From a virus, in the IMG/VR virus record IMGVR_UViG_3300035072_000124, positions 1 to 26,490 of that record: a stretch of DNA of 26,490 nucleotides. The stretch is one strand, 5' to 3'. The notes below the pieces were generated by a model, which ran no database searches, was not told the origin of the DNA, and was given only the letters and a program-made list of their open reading frames with translations. Shown in pieces: positions 12,432-20,816 of this stretch; positions within the stretch are counted from its first letter, which is position 1; each line of letters opens with the position of its first letter. The position numbers and the translations under genes were made by a program.

Positions 12432-14801
12432 CTATCGAGTGCCTGCAGGCCCAAACCCAAAGCTCGAATGCAGCGGCGCAGCATGTGGAGCGCCAGCGCC
12501 GCCCGATCTCGTGGGTGCGTTGCCGCCGCCCTGCATGGTTGTTCCGAGCTTCCCGACGAGTTGCATTCGCGCCGATGCGTCCGCGAACCGCCGCTCGATT
12601 GACGCCAAGAACTGCGGACTGGCGTCGACCCGCACATGATTTTCCACGCTGACATGGGCCTCCCCCTGAACGGTTCCTTGAACGGAAATCTCGCGCGGAA
12701 CGGCCCATGTGCTCCCATGCGGTTCGATACCCGGCCATTTGGGTCTGTCAGCCTGAGACGCCGGCAAGCTCGGCAACGGCCCAGCCGAATAGCCGGTGCC
12801 GCTCAATCGGCTGTTGAGCGCGAAACGAGCGCCGTCTGTCGCGCCGCGGAACGCAGATGCGCGAATGATCTCCGCCGTTCCGAACAAACGGTTGAACGCG
12901 CCCTGGCGCGCAGGATCGATCTCCCGCGGCGACCATACGTTGAGCGCTCTAAGATATCGCTCGCGTGCTGCGCGATCGTATTCACCTTGGCGGGACTCGT
13001 CGTAGGCCGAAGGACGAGGTCCACGACGCTTTTCCTCCTGGGCGCGATCGAACAATCTTGCGTCTTCGACCATCAGCTTCGCGACCGTTCCGATCACGAT
13101 CGTCGTGGCAGTCAGAGCGATCCCTTGCGGCGTGAGCAGTCGCGAGAGCAGACCGGCGGTCCTGGCGGTCGCGCCGACCGCGCCCGCAGCGCCGGCGCCT
13201 TGCGCCGCCGTCCCGCCGACACCCAACGCGCCGACCGCTTTGCCGAGCAAGTCGCCGCCGCCCAGACGCGCTGCAGCCGTCTCTAAGGCGACTGCCGCGA
13301 CGTTGAGGTTCGCCGCCGAGACGTTCAATCCGAAGTCGCCACGAAGCGCCTTCAGCACGCCGTCGCCCAAGCGATAAAGCTGGAGGCCCGCGACTCCGGG
13401 AATCCCCACGGGCACAGCGCCGAGCGCCTGCGCGCCCAATGGGTGTTCTTTCTGGAACTGCTGCAGCGAACCGCCTAAAGACGCAACGCCCGATGCAAGC
13501 CCGCTCATGACTTGCGCAGCTTTTTCCATGTTCGGCGCGGTCAAGGTGCCCGCGAAGTCGCCGATCGCTGTCGAGAGCGATTTGGCCGCCGAGATCGGGT
13601 CGCCTGCAGCCGTCTTTAGAGCGCCGTCCACGCCGGCCGCCTGATCGAACAGCGCCATATGACGTTTGAACGTCTGCTCTTGGTTGATGAGCACTTCGGC
13701 GAGGCGCGCGGCGTTGCTGTTCGGGAAGAGGCGCTGCGCCTCTATGATCTGGTCTTCCTTGTCCGTGAAGCCTTTGGCTTTGAGAGCAGGAAGCAGTGTG
13801 GTCCAGACCCATTGGGCCGGATCATGCGCCGCTGCCTCGTGGCCTTGGATGAAATGGCCGGGCAGCAACCCGAGCGCCTTGCCCTTCCCGCTAAATTCAA
13901 TGTCTTTGTCTGTGATGAGCTCGAGATTGCGGAACTCTTCCAAGGCCGGATGCGATGTCGGACCTTTGAGGTTCGACGTGAGCAGCTTGAAAAACGATCG
14001 AATGCCAAGGCCGGCGGTCGACCCGCCGAGTTCCTGCGCCAAACCTGCGGCGGTCTTGTTGAGGAACTGTTCGGACAAGAGCGGCGCGGCGGCGCCGGAG
14101 TATTTCACGACATCGGCAAGCTGTTCGAAGCTGACCGTCTTGCCCATGATCTGAACGGCGCGAACGGCGCCGTCGAGATAGCGCGAGAGCTTTTCAATAT
14201 CCTGCCCAAAGCCGGCGATCTCCGCCGCCTTCAGCATCCAAGGCAAGCCATGCGCCGCCTGCCCTGTCGGATCGCTCTGGAGAACCGCCGCCTCGGTTCG
14301 CGCGACCATCGGCATGACGTGCGCGGCTTCCTCGGGGCTAGGCAGGATCGATCTGACTTCCTTGTAGCGCTCCAGCAGCTTGGTTTGATCCAAGATCGGA
14401 GTCATGCGCTGTAACTGCGCGGCAAGTTCCTTGGCGTGCTCCAATTCCGCGCCACGAATGCCGGCGAGAGTCAGACGGAACTGCTCAGACGTGCGCTCGG
14501 CGCCAAGATGCAGGGACTGCTCCGCCCCATGCAGGATGGCCGGCGACGCTAGCACGGCGACGTTGGACGCGAACTGCTTGGCAGCAACGGCGAGGCGATG
14601 ATAGTTCGACTCGATGCGCGCCAACGCGCGGGCATGGGCGTCCAGCGCCGGATTGTTGAACGCCTTCGCGAGGCCAGATTGAACGCCGAGCCTGTTTAGC
14701 TGATCTGCGATTTTGTGGATTCGCTCCGCGATCTTCGCAAGCTCGGGGCTCGCATGGTCGACCGCGGAAACGGTAGCTGTGATTGACGGGCCGCCGGCCA
14801 T
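12432..14801 (-). CDS. Phage tail tape measure protein (789 aa)
   Basis: The start 'MAGGPSITATVSAVDHASPE' and the long helical, Ala-rich body are typical of P2/Mu-type tape measure proteins, which set tail length and occupy the tail lumen. A hydrophobic region near residues 535-580 ('GIALTATTIVIGTVAKLMV') fits the membrane-active segment of such proteins. At 789 aa the predicted tail would be short to medium. AGGAG lies 7 nt before the ATG. It directly follows the two tail assembly chaperone genes, the conserved order in P2- and Mu-like phages. No tail tube, baseplate or fibre gene follows; the operon ends after one small membrane protein. Confidence 0.85.
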   Translation of the reverse strand: MAGGPSITATVSAVDHASPELAKIAERIHKIADQLNRLGVQSGLAKAFNNPALDAHARALARIESNYHRLAVAAKQFASNVAVLASPAILHGAEQSLHLGAERTSEQFRLTLAGIRGAELEHAKELAAQLQRMTPILDQTKLLERYKEVRSILPSPEEAAHVMPMVARTEAAVLQSDPTGQAAHGLPWMLKAAEIAGFGQDIEKLSRYLDGAVRAVQIMGKTVSFEQLADVVKYSGAAAPLLSEQFLNKTAAGLAQELGGSTAGLGIRSFFKLLTSNLKGPTSHPALEEFRNLELITDKDIEFSGKGKALGLLPGHFIQGHEAAAHDPAQWVWTTLLPALKAKGFTDKEDQIIEAQRLFPNSNAARLAEVLINQEQTFKRHMALFDQAAGVDGALKTAAGDPISAAKSLSTAIGDFAGTLTAPNMEKAAQVMSGLASGVASLGGSLQQFQKEHPLGAQALGAVPVGIPGVAGLQLYRLGDGVLKALRGDFGLNVSAANLNVAAVALETAAARLGGGDLLGKAVGALGVGGTAAQGAGAAGAVGATARTAGLLSRLLTPQGIALTATTIVIGTVAKLMVEDARLFDRAQEEKRRGPRPSAYDESRQGEYDRAARERYLRALNVWSPREIDPARQGAFNRLFGTAEIIRASAFRGATDGARFALNSRLSGTGYSAGPLPSLPASQADRPKWPGIEPHGSTWAVPREISVQGTVQGEAHVSVENHVRVDASPQFLASIERRFADASARMQLVGKLGTTMQGGGNAPTRSGGAGAPHAAPLHSSFGFGPAGTR

Positions 14802-14854
14802 ATTGAAACTCCTGGGCCGCCCATGTGCGGCGTCATCTGAAAATTGATCGAACG

Positions 14855-14879
14855 AAAAAAGCGCGCTTAGGCGGCGCGC
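14855..14879 (-). terminator. Terminator-like hairpin between tail chaperone and tape measure
   Basis: Reading leftward, GCGCGC-N7-GCGCGC is followed by six T. The loop includes the stop codon of the 43-aa chaperone gene, so a ribosome finishing that gene would melt the stem. It lies about 54 nt before the tape-measure ATG, so it could lower tape-measure expression or link it to translation of the chaperone. Inferred from sequence only. Confidence 0.6.
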
Positions 14880-14998
14880 TCTTTCTGCAATTTCGAAATG
14901 TGTTCGAGATAGAAAGTCGCTTGCGTGACGGTCATGGCCTCGATGTCAAAAACCGGCATATGCAGGTCATAGACATACGAAGCCATCAGGCGCGTCAC
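14867..14998 (-). CDS. P2 gpE-like second tail assembly chaperone (43 aa)
   Basis: A GTG overlapping the previous gene's stop as GTGA opens a 43-codon frame in the -1 frame relative to that gene. The product starts 'MTRLMASYVYDLHMPVFDIE' and includes 'AMTVTQATFYLEHISKL', matching the short GpE family (aspartate, 'M-T' turn, then an amphipathic helix) found between the chaperone and tape measure of P2-type tails. In P2 the E' frame is made by -1 frameshifting from E. Here start-stop overlap is the simpler explanation, and I see no perfect slippery heptamer. It is easily missed because of its size. Confidence 0.65.
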   Translation of the reverse strand: MTRLMASYVYDLHMPVFDIEAMTVTQATFYLEHISKLQKERAA

Positions 14999-15312
14999 GC
15001 TGCTGTAGGGCGGTCGCCGGCAACTCCCATCAGTAGCTCTACCATCGCTTGGCGCACAGATATCCAGTCCCGCGCAGGCATAGTTTCCAGAACGACGATA
15101 TCGTGTCCGCTCATGTCGACCAGAAATCCCGTCAACGCGGCATTATCGAACTCAGTCGAATGACCATCCTTGTTGCTCGTCAGTTTCCACGGCTCGCCAT
15201 ACTGGCGAAACGTTCGGAGCGTCGGCTCGTTCAAGACGATCTCTTTGATTGGGCCTCTGTGCGTCTGAAGTTCTCGCGAGAGCGGAACGGTTCGGGAGGC
15301 AGGCTTCGACAT
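14995..15312 (-). CDS. Phage tail assembly chaperone, Mu gp41-like (105 aa)
   Basis: The pattern 'RTVPLSRELQTHRGPIKEIV' followed by 'LNEPTLRTFRQYGEPW' fits the Phage_TAC_7 / Mu gp41 family, in which a tail assembly chaperone coats the tape measure before tube polymerisation. The start at 15312 ('MSKPAS') has GGAGG 8 nt upstream. An earlier ATG at 15327 overlaps the preceding stop as TAATG, but its ribosome binding site is poorer. It sits just before the GpE-like gene and the tape measure, as expected. The major tail tube normally found upstream is missing. Confidence 0.75.
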   Translation of the reverse strand: MSKPASRTVPLSRELQTHRGPIKEIVLNEPTLRTFRQYGEPWKLTSNKDGHSTEFDNAALTGFLVDMSGHDIVVLETMPARDWISVRQAMVELLMGVAGDRPTAA

Positions 15313-15326
15313 TGCGTTCGCCTCCA

Positions 15327-16172
15327 TTAAGCAGCGCGCGCCGCACGCCGAGCCTGATCCGCGATCGGCGCGACATCCGCTCCCGCGGCGTTGAGAGCAG
15401 CCACGATGTTTGCCCCGCTCGATCGATGATCCTGAAGCGCAGCACTCAGTTTGCGCGCTTCGGCCTTGGCGTTGGCGTCGCCGTAGCGAGCGGCGCGCAT
15501 CGAAAGCGCTTGCTGGCGCAATTCGGCCACGCGAACGAGCAAGGCGTGAGCGGCAGCATCTTCGGCAGTGTGTGAATATGACAAAGGGACCTCAATAGAT
15601 TGGCGGGTCTCAAAAGGAAGCGCCGCCAGAATGGCGGCAGCTTGGTGAATGGGAAGCGACGACTCGTCGCTGTGCATCTCCAGGAGCACGCGCGCGGCTT
15701 GCGGCCGAACACGTGCTTCGTCGAGAGACAGGACCGCGGCTTCGTATGCAGTTAGAGTTTGGTCCGGTTCGGACGACGGCGCAGATGTTTGGGGCGTTTC
15801 CACCGTAGTGGCTTTCCGGTCCAATCTCTGCTTCTGCTTAGCGGCGAACGCGGTGTCTTCCGCAGCCCACCTCGCATTCTCCCGATCGATCGCCGTGCGC
15901 ATCGCCTTCGGCATGGACTTTATTGAAAATCCGCGCGCCTCCGCTTTCTCCCGCGAGCCGAGCGCCATGTCCGCATAGCGCACCATCTCACGTCCATTGC
16001 TCATGACGTGATCTAGCCAAGCGACGCGCTTCACCTCGGCGCCCATTGCTTCCGCTTCGCCAAGCGATATCGGCGACGCGACGCCATCGATGTGAACGGC
16101 TTCGATAGCGTCAGCATCAGTGCCCGGAATCCAGCGCTCGCCAAGCGCAAACGCTAGAAGTTCCTTTGCCAT
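15327..16172 (-). CDS. Scaffold-like phage morphogenesis protein (281 aa)
   Basis: The protein is helical and Ala/Glu-rich. Residues around 145-190 ('YEAAVLSLDEARVRPQAARV', 'HQAAAILAALP') resemble the C-terminal scaffold segment of phage S49/ClpP-type head maturation proteases, where a 'LPEAxGRxxLA' and 'AxxxLAAAP' pair recurs. No Ser/His/Lys protease domain is present. It occupies the slot between gpW and the tail chaperones where protease, capsid and tail-tube genes should be, so it could be a fusion left after a deletion or a true small structural protein. AGGGG precedes the ATG. It overlaps gpW by 19 nt and the next frame by 1 nt. Confidence 0.5.
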   Translation of the reverse strand: MAKELLAFALGERWIPGTDADAIEAVHIDGVASPISLGEAEAMGAEVKRVAWLDHVMSNGREMVRYADMALGSREKAEARGFSIKSMPKAMRTAIDRENARWAAEDTAFAAKQKQRLDRKATTVETPQTSAPSSEPDQTLTAYEAAVLSLDEARVRPQAARVLLEMHSDESSLPIHQAAAILAALPFETRQSIEVPLSYSHTAEDAAAHALLVRVAELRQQALSMRAARYGDANAKAEARKLSAALQDHRSSGANIVAALNAAGADVAPIADQARRAARAA

Positions 16173-16468
16173 CCGTATCCCCTATGTTGTGGCTGCTGCC
16201 CGCCGGCTCTGATGGCGTAACGTTTCGGCCCGTGATAGACGCCGCAGATCGACTCCAGCCGTCGAATCTCGCTCTGCAACGCTCGCGCGTCTGCCCGATG
16301 ATATCGAATCCGCCTCTCGCGAAATTGAATCTCTTCAGCTTGGGAACCAGCTAGGAGCGCGTAATAAGCCGCGCGCAAATTTGGGAGCATCGCGCAAGGG
16401 TCATCAACCTCCGGCTGCGGGCTTTGGCAGCCTTGCTGTGGTTGTCGATTGAATGGCCGACTCCTCAT
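16154..16468 (-). CDS. gpW-like head-tail joining protein (104 aa)
   Basis: Residues 27-74 ('MLPNLRAAYYALLAGSQAEE', 'RIRYHRADARALQSEI') follow the gpW family pattern: a helix, a beta hairpin with xxYxxA, then a second helix. gpW joins the head vertex to the tail after packaging in lambda-like phages. The ATG overlaps the portal stop as ATGA. The N-terminal 26 residues are extra compared with the 68-aa lambda protein; an ATG at 16390 would give a length closer to lambda. In lambda W precedes the portal gene, whereas here it follows. Confidence 0.65.
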   Translation of the reverse strand: MRSRPFNRQPQQGCQSPQPEVDDPCAMLPNLRAAYYALLAGSQAEEIQFRERRIRYHRADARALQSEIRRLESICGVYHGPKRYAIRAGGQQPQHRGYGWQRNF

Positions 16469-18093
16469 GCTGTTTTCGCCCTCTTACGTTGCTGCGCGGC
16501 AAAGAATGGGTGCTCCAAACCAACGCTTTCGAGATATTGCTTCTCATGTTGGAGCGTTTCCATCTGAGCCTCAAAATCTTTGCCGTCTTCGGCATAGGCT
16601 TCCGTCATGCTGATAAGGCCGGTTTCCAGACCAAGGATTGTCGCCTCGCGCGTCTTCTTTTCGTCCGGCGATACCCTGCCTTTTCCAAGGAACCGCGCGC
16701 AGCAATATGCGTCTTTCGCTACATAGAAATCGCGTGCGCCGCCCGGCAGTTTGATCGTCGCCGTCGCAATCGCTTCCTCTAGCCATGCTTCGAACACAGC
16801 TCGATAGAAGCGCTCGGCGATATCCTTCCGCCTACGCAGATTGATCTCGTGAGGCAGCGCGGTCGCGAGTCGTGAAGCGCTAAACGACGTGTCGGCGTAG
16901 TCGCCCGAGATGTCCTCATAGGCGGCGCCGGCAGCTTTCGCCGTCTTGCGAAGAAGCGACTTGTCAAAGGCTTCGAAATTGTTGCTCGGCGACTCTGACT
17001 CATGCTGCATGAGCTTGTCGCCCGGCATGAGATGTGTGACCGTTCCTACCTGCGGCGTAATCTTCGCCTTCGAATAGAATTGCTCATGGGAGTCGAGCCA
17101 CTCGCCAACGGTCGACGCAATTCCGCCCGCGCGATCATTCACGCTGAGCGAGTCGAGCGCTACCGACGTGGGCAACGAGGACTCAATCGTCGTCGTGAAG
17201 CTCGCATCAATCAAAGCTTTGCCAAGGGTGAACTCGGCTAGCGTATCCTCTTCCTTGGCCGGGGTGAGCGCGCCGGTCAAAGGCGACAGTCCGCGGACCT
17301 GCCGCGGATCGTCAAACTGAAAAGCGTGAATGACTTTGCAGCGGCCCCAAGAGGTGAACCCCTCCACATAAGTCGCCTGCGGCGCGCTGCGTTGAGCGCC
17401 CAAAGGTAACGGCCGCAACATATAACCAGCGACACGCCCGTGTTGGTCGAACGCCACGCCTTGAATGATGTTGCGCCCATTCTCACTTCGGGTGATGGAT
17501 CGATCTAGTTGCGAGATATCGAGGACATTGACCTTCGTCTTCGTCTTCGCGTCTCTCAGAGCAAGCCATTCAAGCGTTGCCAGCGACTCGCCGTTTAGGA
17601 GCCAATTGCGGTAGAACGCTCCGGCCATCTGATGAACATCGAAACGTCCGGCGATATCGCATTCGAGCGGGTTTCCAGCCCAAGCCGCCCATCTGGTTTC
17701 GATCTGATTCGAAAGCTCGCGCGCCTGCTCCGGCGTTACGCCGATCTCGTCGGCGCGCGGCTTGCTGGAGAGCGTGAGGCCCGTGCCGATCGCCTGAGTT
17801 GTGAGGTTCAGGAGCAGCGTCGCAATGGGCGCGTTGCTTGTCGCGAGATCGTTGCCGACTCGGCTGGCGAGCGCGGCGTCACGGGCAGTCCGGCCGCCCA
17901 TGTTAAGCGTCCACAGGCCCCCGTCCGAAAAGGAGAAGCCCGCGCCGTGAGTCGAACGCGCCCATGCCAGACGCGGTTCGGCCCCATTGGTCGCGGTAGT
18001 AAAGTCGGCGCGTGGCGCTTGCTCGAATGTGGCGGTAAGGGACTCGGGCGCGTCGGGCCTTGGCGGCGCGAACCCTTCATAGGTGATCTGCAT
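16465..18093 (-). CDS. Lambda-type phage portal protein (542 aa)
   Basis: The protein matches the lambda gpB / Phage_portal_2 family: an N-terminal segment with 'NDLATSNAPIATLLLNLTTQ', a core 'GESLATLEWLAL' and 'VIHAFQFDDPRQVRGLSPLT', and the late 'YADTSFSASRLATALPHEIN' containing the conserved S-x-R after the long helix. Twelve portal subunits form the DNA channel and docking site for terminase. At 542 aa the length is normal for the family. The ATG overlaps the preceding stop as TGATG, with GAGGG upstream. It looks intact, although no capsid gene accompanies it. Confidence 0.9.
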   Translation of the reverse strand: MQITYEGFAPPRPDAPESLTATFEQAPRADFTTATNGAEPRLAWARSTHGAGFSFSDGGLWTLNMGGRTARDAALASRVGNDLATSNAPIATLLLNLTTQAIGTGLTLSSKPRADEIGVTPEQARELSNQIETRWAAWAGNPLECDIAGRFDVHQMAGAFYRNWLLNGESLATLEWLALRDAKTKTKVNVLDISQLDRSITRSENGRNIIQGVAFDQHGRVAGYMLRPLPLGAQRSAPQATYVEGFTSWGRCKVIHAFQFDDPRQVRGLSPLTGALTPAKEEDTLAEFTLGKALIDASFTTTIESSLPTSVALDSLSVNDRAGGIASTVGEWLDSHEQFYSKAKITPQVGTVTHLMPGDKLMQHESESPSNNFEAFDKSLLRKTAKAAGAAYEDISGDYADTSFSASRLATALPHEINLRRRKDIAERFYRAVFEAWLEEAIATATIKLPGGARDFYVAKDAYCCARFLGKGRVSPDEKKTREATILGLETGLISMTEAYAEDGKDFEAQMETLQHEKQYLESVGLEHPFFAAQQRKRAKTA

Positions 18094-18482
18094 CAGGCCC
18101 TCGCATCGACGCCGCGCGCTCTCGCTTCCGCTGGCGTAAGGTAGCCGCGGGCGACGTTGTGGCGGTTCGCCGCTTCTTTGAGTTCCGCCAGACGCTGTGA
18201 CTTCGGATCGTCGGACGCGACCGCGGCGCCGAGTGGCGCGACGACGCTGGTCCTGCCTTCCCGCTCCATAGCCGCCAGGAACGGACTTTCCGCCGGGAGA
18301 TCGGCCAACATCTCCCGAATGATCTCCGGCGGCGTTTGGCCGTATAGGGCAAGCCTTAACGCCGTCTTCGGACGCGCCTGCGCCTCTGGACTTTCCATGA
18401 TGGCCTTGAAGCGCATCCTTTCTTCAGCCCGAACGGTCGCTTCAGTCTTCGCGATGGGCTTGGTCGTCTTCGGTTCGGACAT
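18093..18482 (-). CDS. Scaffold-like protein resembling the C terminus of head proteases (129 aa)
   Basis: The start at 18482 ('MSEPKTTKPIAKTEATVRAE') is 5 nt after the terminase gene; earlier in-frame starts lie inside that gene. The central 'ERMRFKAIMESPEAQARPKT' and 'LPAESPFLAAMEREG' match the ERxRxxAIxxxPEAxGR to FxxxMxxxG pattern at the C terminus of phage S49-family proteases, the part that acts as internal scaffold in lambda C/Nu3. The protease domain itself is absent. It sits between terminase and portal and is translationally coupled to the portal gene. It may be a free-standing scaffold or a remnant. Confidence 0.55.
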   Translation of the reverse strand: MSEPKTTKPIAKTEATVRAEERMRFKAIMESPEAQARPKTALRLALYGQTPPEIIREMLADLPAESPFLAAMEREGRTSVVAPLGAAVASDDPKSQRLAELKEAANRHNVARGYLTPAEARARGVDARA

Positions 18483-18486
18483 GGGC

Positions 18487-20256
18487 TTAAGCAGCCTTTC
18501 GTGTGTGCAATGATTGGAGCCGGGCTGCGCGCTCGGCGATGGAAAGGGATTGAGTTTTCGCCTTGTCTGCAGGCGCCGCACGGCCGTTAACGAGTGAAGC
18601 CGCAGCGACCGCCAGCACAAGGCAATCGAACGCTTCGTTTCGAACGTCCGACGACTTCTCCCACTGCTGGCGAGGAAACCCGCGAACGTATTTGACTGCT
18701 AGACGCTCGGCGCTTAGCTGTTCGAAGAAATCGGCGTCGAGATGATTTGGCGTTTTGATTGCGCCGCTTTGAAGCGCCTTCGCTACATTCATCTTAATGT
18801 TGTCGACGCCTACGATTAGCCCGCGCAAGAGCCCGCGGATTTTGGCGCCTTCCTTCACGTTGGCGCGATCGAAGCCGGCGCGGCCGAACGTGATATGGCA
18901 GCGGCGGCCTCTGGCGCGTTGGCGCAAGACGAAGCGCGCGACAGTTTCAGTCATGAACCCGCCGTCGACGAAGGTCACTTGCGACTGCAGCACGCGACCA
19001 TCCTGCGTTTTGAAGACTCGCTCAAGCAAGCCGTCGAGGTCATCCCAAACTTGCGTCCCGGATGTGTCGCCATGCAAGACGATGTGATCCAGGATCGAAC
19101 GCTCTAGACCGGACGTTTGATGAGCGACGAATTGCGCCTCGATACGGTTCGATTGAACGTCGACGCCGCACGTTAGGAAGTCTATTGTCTTCTCATATGG
19201 AGCTTGGATAGGTTCGGCCATCGCCATGAGCGCGGACGGATCGTTTTTGACTTCCGACGAAGCCTCGAACGGCAGACCCCAACAAAGGTTTTGAACGGAC
19301 TTTTTCTGCTCCAGCGATTTGGCCCTGTCGACTTGGGCCGCGACCTTCGCGAGTGAACTGAACTCGCTGCAAAGCTCGTTTGCATTTATCGAGACGACGC
19401 CCGGCTCGCCTTGTGCAGTTGAGCGCAACTCGCCCTTTCCGACCATCCGCAAGCGCTCGGCTTCATCGGCGAGTGCTCCGCACCCTTGGCACAACAGCCG
19501 CGCGCCTTCAGGCTTGCCCGGCTCGAAAAGCAGACGATCTTTCGTGATTGGCGCTTCGTTGTGACAGTGTTCGCAGCGGACGAAGAAAAGCCGTTTGTCG
19601 CCCCGCTCATAGTTCGCCGCGATGCGCGATGTCGCGCCAAACGTCGGCGTGCTGGCGAGCAACAGCAAAGAACGTCGATAGGTGTGAAGGCGGCGCCGGA
19701 CTAAATCTTCCGGCCGTCCCTCTCCATTCGAGGTCACAACCGCGCAGCGGTCGAGTTCGTCGATAATGCCGAACCTGATGGCTTTTCCTGATAGCTGCGG
19801 CGCCTTGTAAGACGACGCCAGCGCGAGCGACCCTCCGGCGAACGTTTTCAGGTTCGCATTGCTGTGCGCGACCGCGCCTTTGAGAGCCGGCGACGCTGCG
19901 ATTAGCGGGTCCAGCGTTTCTTTGACATAGGAGCCGATATCGCCTTCGTCCGGTCGGACGAGCAATAGTGGCCCACCCTCTCCGCAAATCGCGTGACCGA
20001 TGATCGAATGCAGACCGGTCGTTTTGCCGATCTGCGCACTGGTCATGAGAACGAGTTCGCGCGTTGTCGGCTCGGCTGCGGCGTCGATGATCTGCCTTTG
20101 GAGACTGGTTAGGCGTAACTTCCCAGGGCGGGCATTCGACTCTCTTGGTAGAACGAGGTTCTGCTCCGCCCATTCACTTGGTTTAATATTGGGCGGCGGC
20201 GCGATCGCGCGCAGCATCGCCGCGAAAATCGCGGACGCGTCAGATATCGATGGCAT
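18487..20256 (-). CDS. Terminase large subunit, GpA family (589 aa)
   Basis: The N-terminal ATPase has Walker A 'TSAQIGKTT' (residues 72-80, K78) and Walker B 'GIIDELDR' (163-170, D166 and catalytic E167), with 'ASTPT' as coupling motif near 201-205. A zinc-binding pair follows (CEHC at 228-231, CQGC at 255-258). The C-terminal nuclease begins around 'LTCGVDVQSNRIEAQ'. This is the lambda gpA type that cuts and packages DNA into the prohead. The gene looks full-length and intact. It lies 6 nt after the small subunit gene in the same operon. Confidence 0.95.
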   Translation of the reverse strand: MPSISDASAIFAAMLRAIAPPPNIKPSEWAEQNLVLPRESNARPGKLRLTSLQRQIIDAAAEPTTRELVLMTSAQIGKTTGLHSIIGHAICGEGGPLLLVRPDEGDIGSYVKETLDPLIAASPALKGAVAHSNANLKTFAGGSLALASSYKAPQLSGKAIRFGIIDELDRCAVVTSNGEGRPEDLVRRRLHTYRRSLLLLASTPTFGATSRIAANYERGDKRLFFVRCEHCHNEAPITKDRLLFEPGKPEGARLLCQGCGALADEAERLRMVGKGELRSTAQGEPGVVSINANELCSEFSSLAKVAAQVDRAKSLEQKKSVQNLCWGLPFEASSEVKNDPSALMAMAEPIQAPYEKTIDFLTCGVDVQSNRIEAQFVAHQTSGLERSILDHIVLHGDTSGTQVWDDLDGLLERVFKTQDGRVLQSQVTFVDGGFMTETVARFVLRQRARGRRCHITFGRAGFDRANVKEGAKIRGLLRGLIVGVDNIKMNVAKALQSGAIKTPNHLDADFFEQLSAERLAVKYVRGFPRQQWEKSSDVRNEAFDCLVLAVAAASLVNGRAAPADKAKTQSLSIAERAARLQSLHTRKAA

Positions 20257-20262
20257 GAGGTG

Positions 20263-20787
20263 TCAGTCGCTTAGTGCGTAAAGGTCGATGTCCGACAGCG
20301 CGGCCAACTCTTCGCGGATAGCGTCATCCAGGACGCGCTCTATCTCGTCGGCGCTTTGGCTTCCGACGAGTCTGTGAGCAATACGAGCGGGGAAGCCGAG
20401 CAGCCCGTTCCTGATGTGCGTCGAGAACTCGACGGCCGCTTGGTTGACGGCTTCGCGCGAGACGAGCCGACCTTCTTTGCTGGCGACTTCTAGTTCAATT
20501 TTTCTGGCCCTAGCCGCCTCGGCGGTCGCGCGAGCAGCGGCGAGCGCCTGCATGTGATCATTGCGTGTGTCGGGATTGCCGTAGCCATTCAGGGCGTGGC
20601 CGGTCGCTTTGCCCGCGTCGCTGAACGCGAGCAACGCCTGCATTGCCAATTCGGTCGGATACTTGCGATATTTGTCGCGTTTGATCTTCGCGGTATCGAG
20701 GACCTGCTTCGCCCGGTCGCGCGAAAGGCCCGCTGATTCCGCAAGCTCGGTTATTCCCGCCTCGGGCGGGAGGTCGTATGTGTGCAT
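20263..20787 (-). CDS. Terminase small subunit, Nu1-like (174 aa)
   Basis: The N-terminal half includes a predicted DNA-binding helical region ('GITELAESAGLSRDRAKQVL'). The C-terminal half, 'ARKIELEVASKEGRLVSREA' then 'FSTHIRNGLLGFPARIAHRL', is the common Nu1-type assembly domain found beside GpA-type large subunits. It recognises the packaging site and recruits the large subunit. The ATG has only a weak ribosome binding site (CAGTAAG). It is divergent from a rightward gene 30 nt away, so its promoter must lie inside that neighbour or further right. Confidence 0.85.
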   Translation of the reverse strand: MHTYDLPPEAGITELAESAGLSRDRAKQVLDTAKIKRDKYRKYPTELAMQALLAFSDAGKATGHALNGYGNPDTRNDHMQALAAARATAEAARARKIELEVASKEGRLVSREAVNQAAVEFSTHIRNGLLGFPARIAHRLVGSQSADEIERVLDDAIREELAALSDIDLYALSD

Positions 20788-20816
20788 GTGCTTACTGCGA
20801 TTGCGGGAGATTCAAA

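Noticed and set aside
13659-14414. Rightward 251-codon frame inside the tape measure
   Set aside because: It is antisense to a well-supported gene and shows the composition of a complementary-strand shadow.
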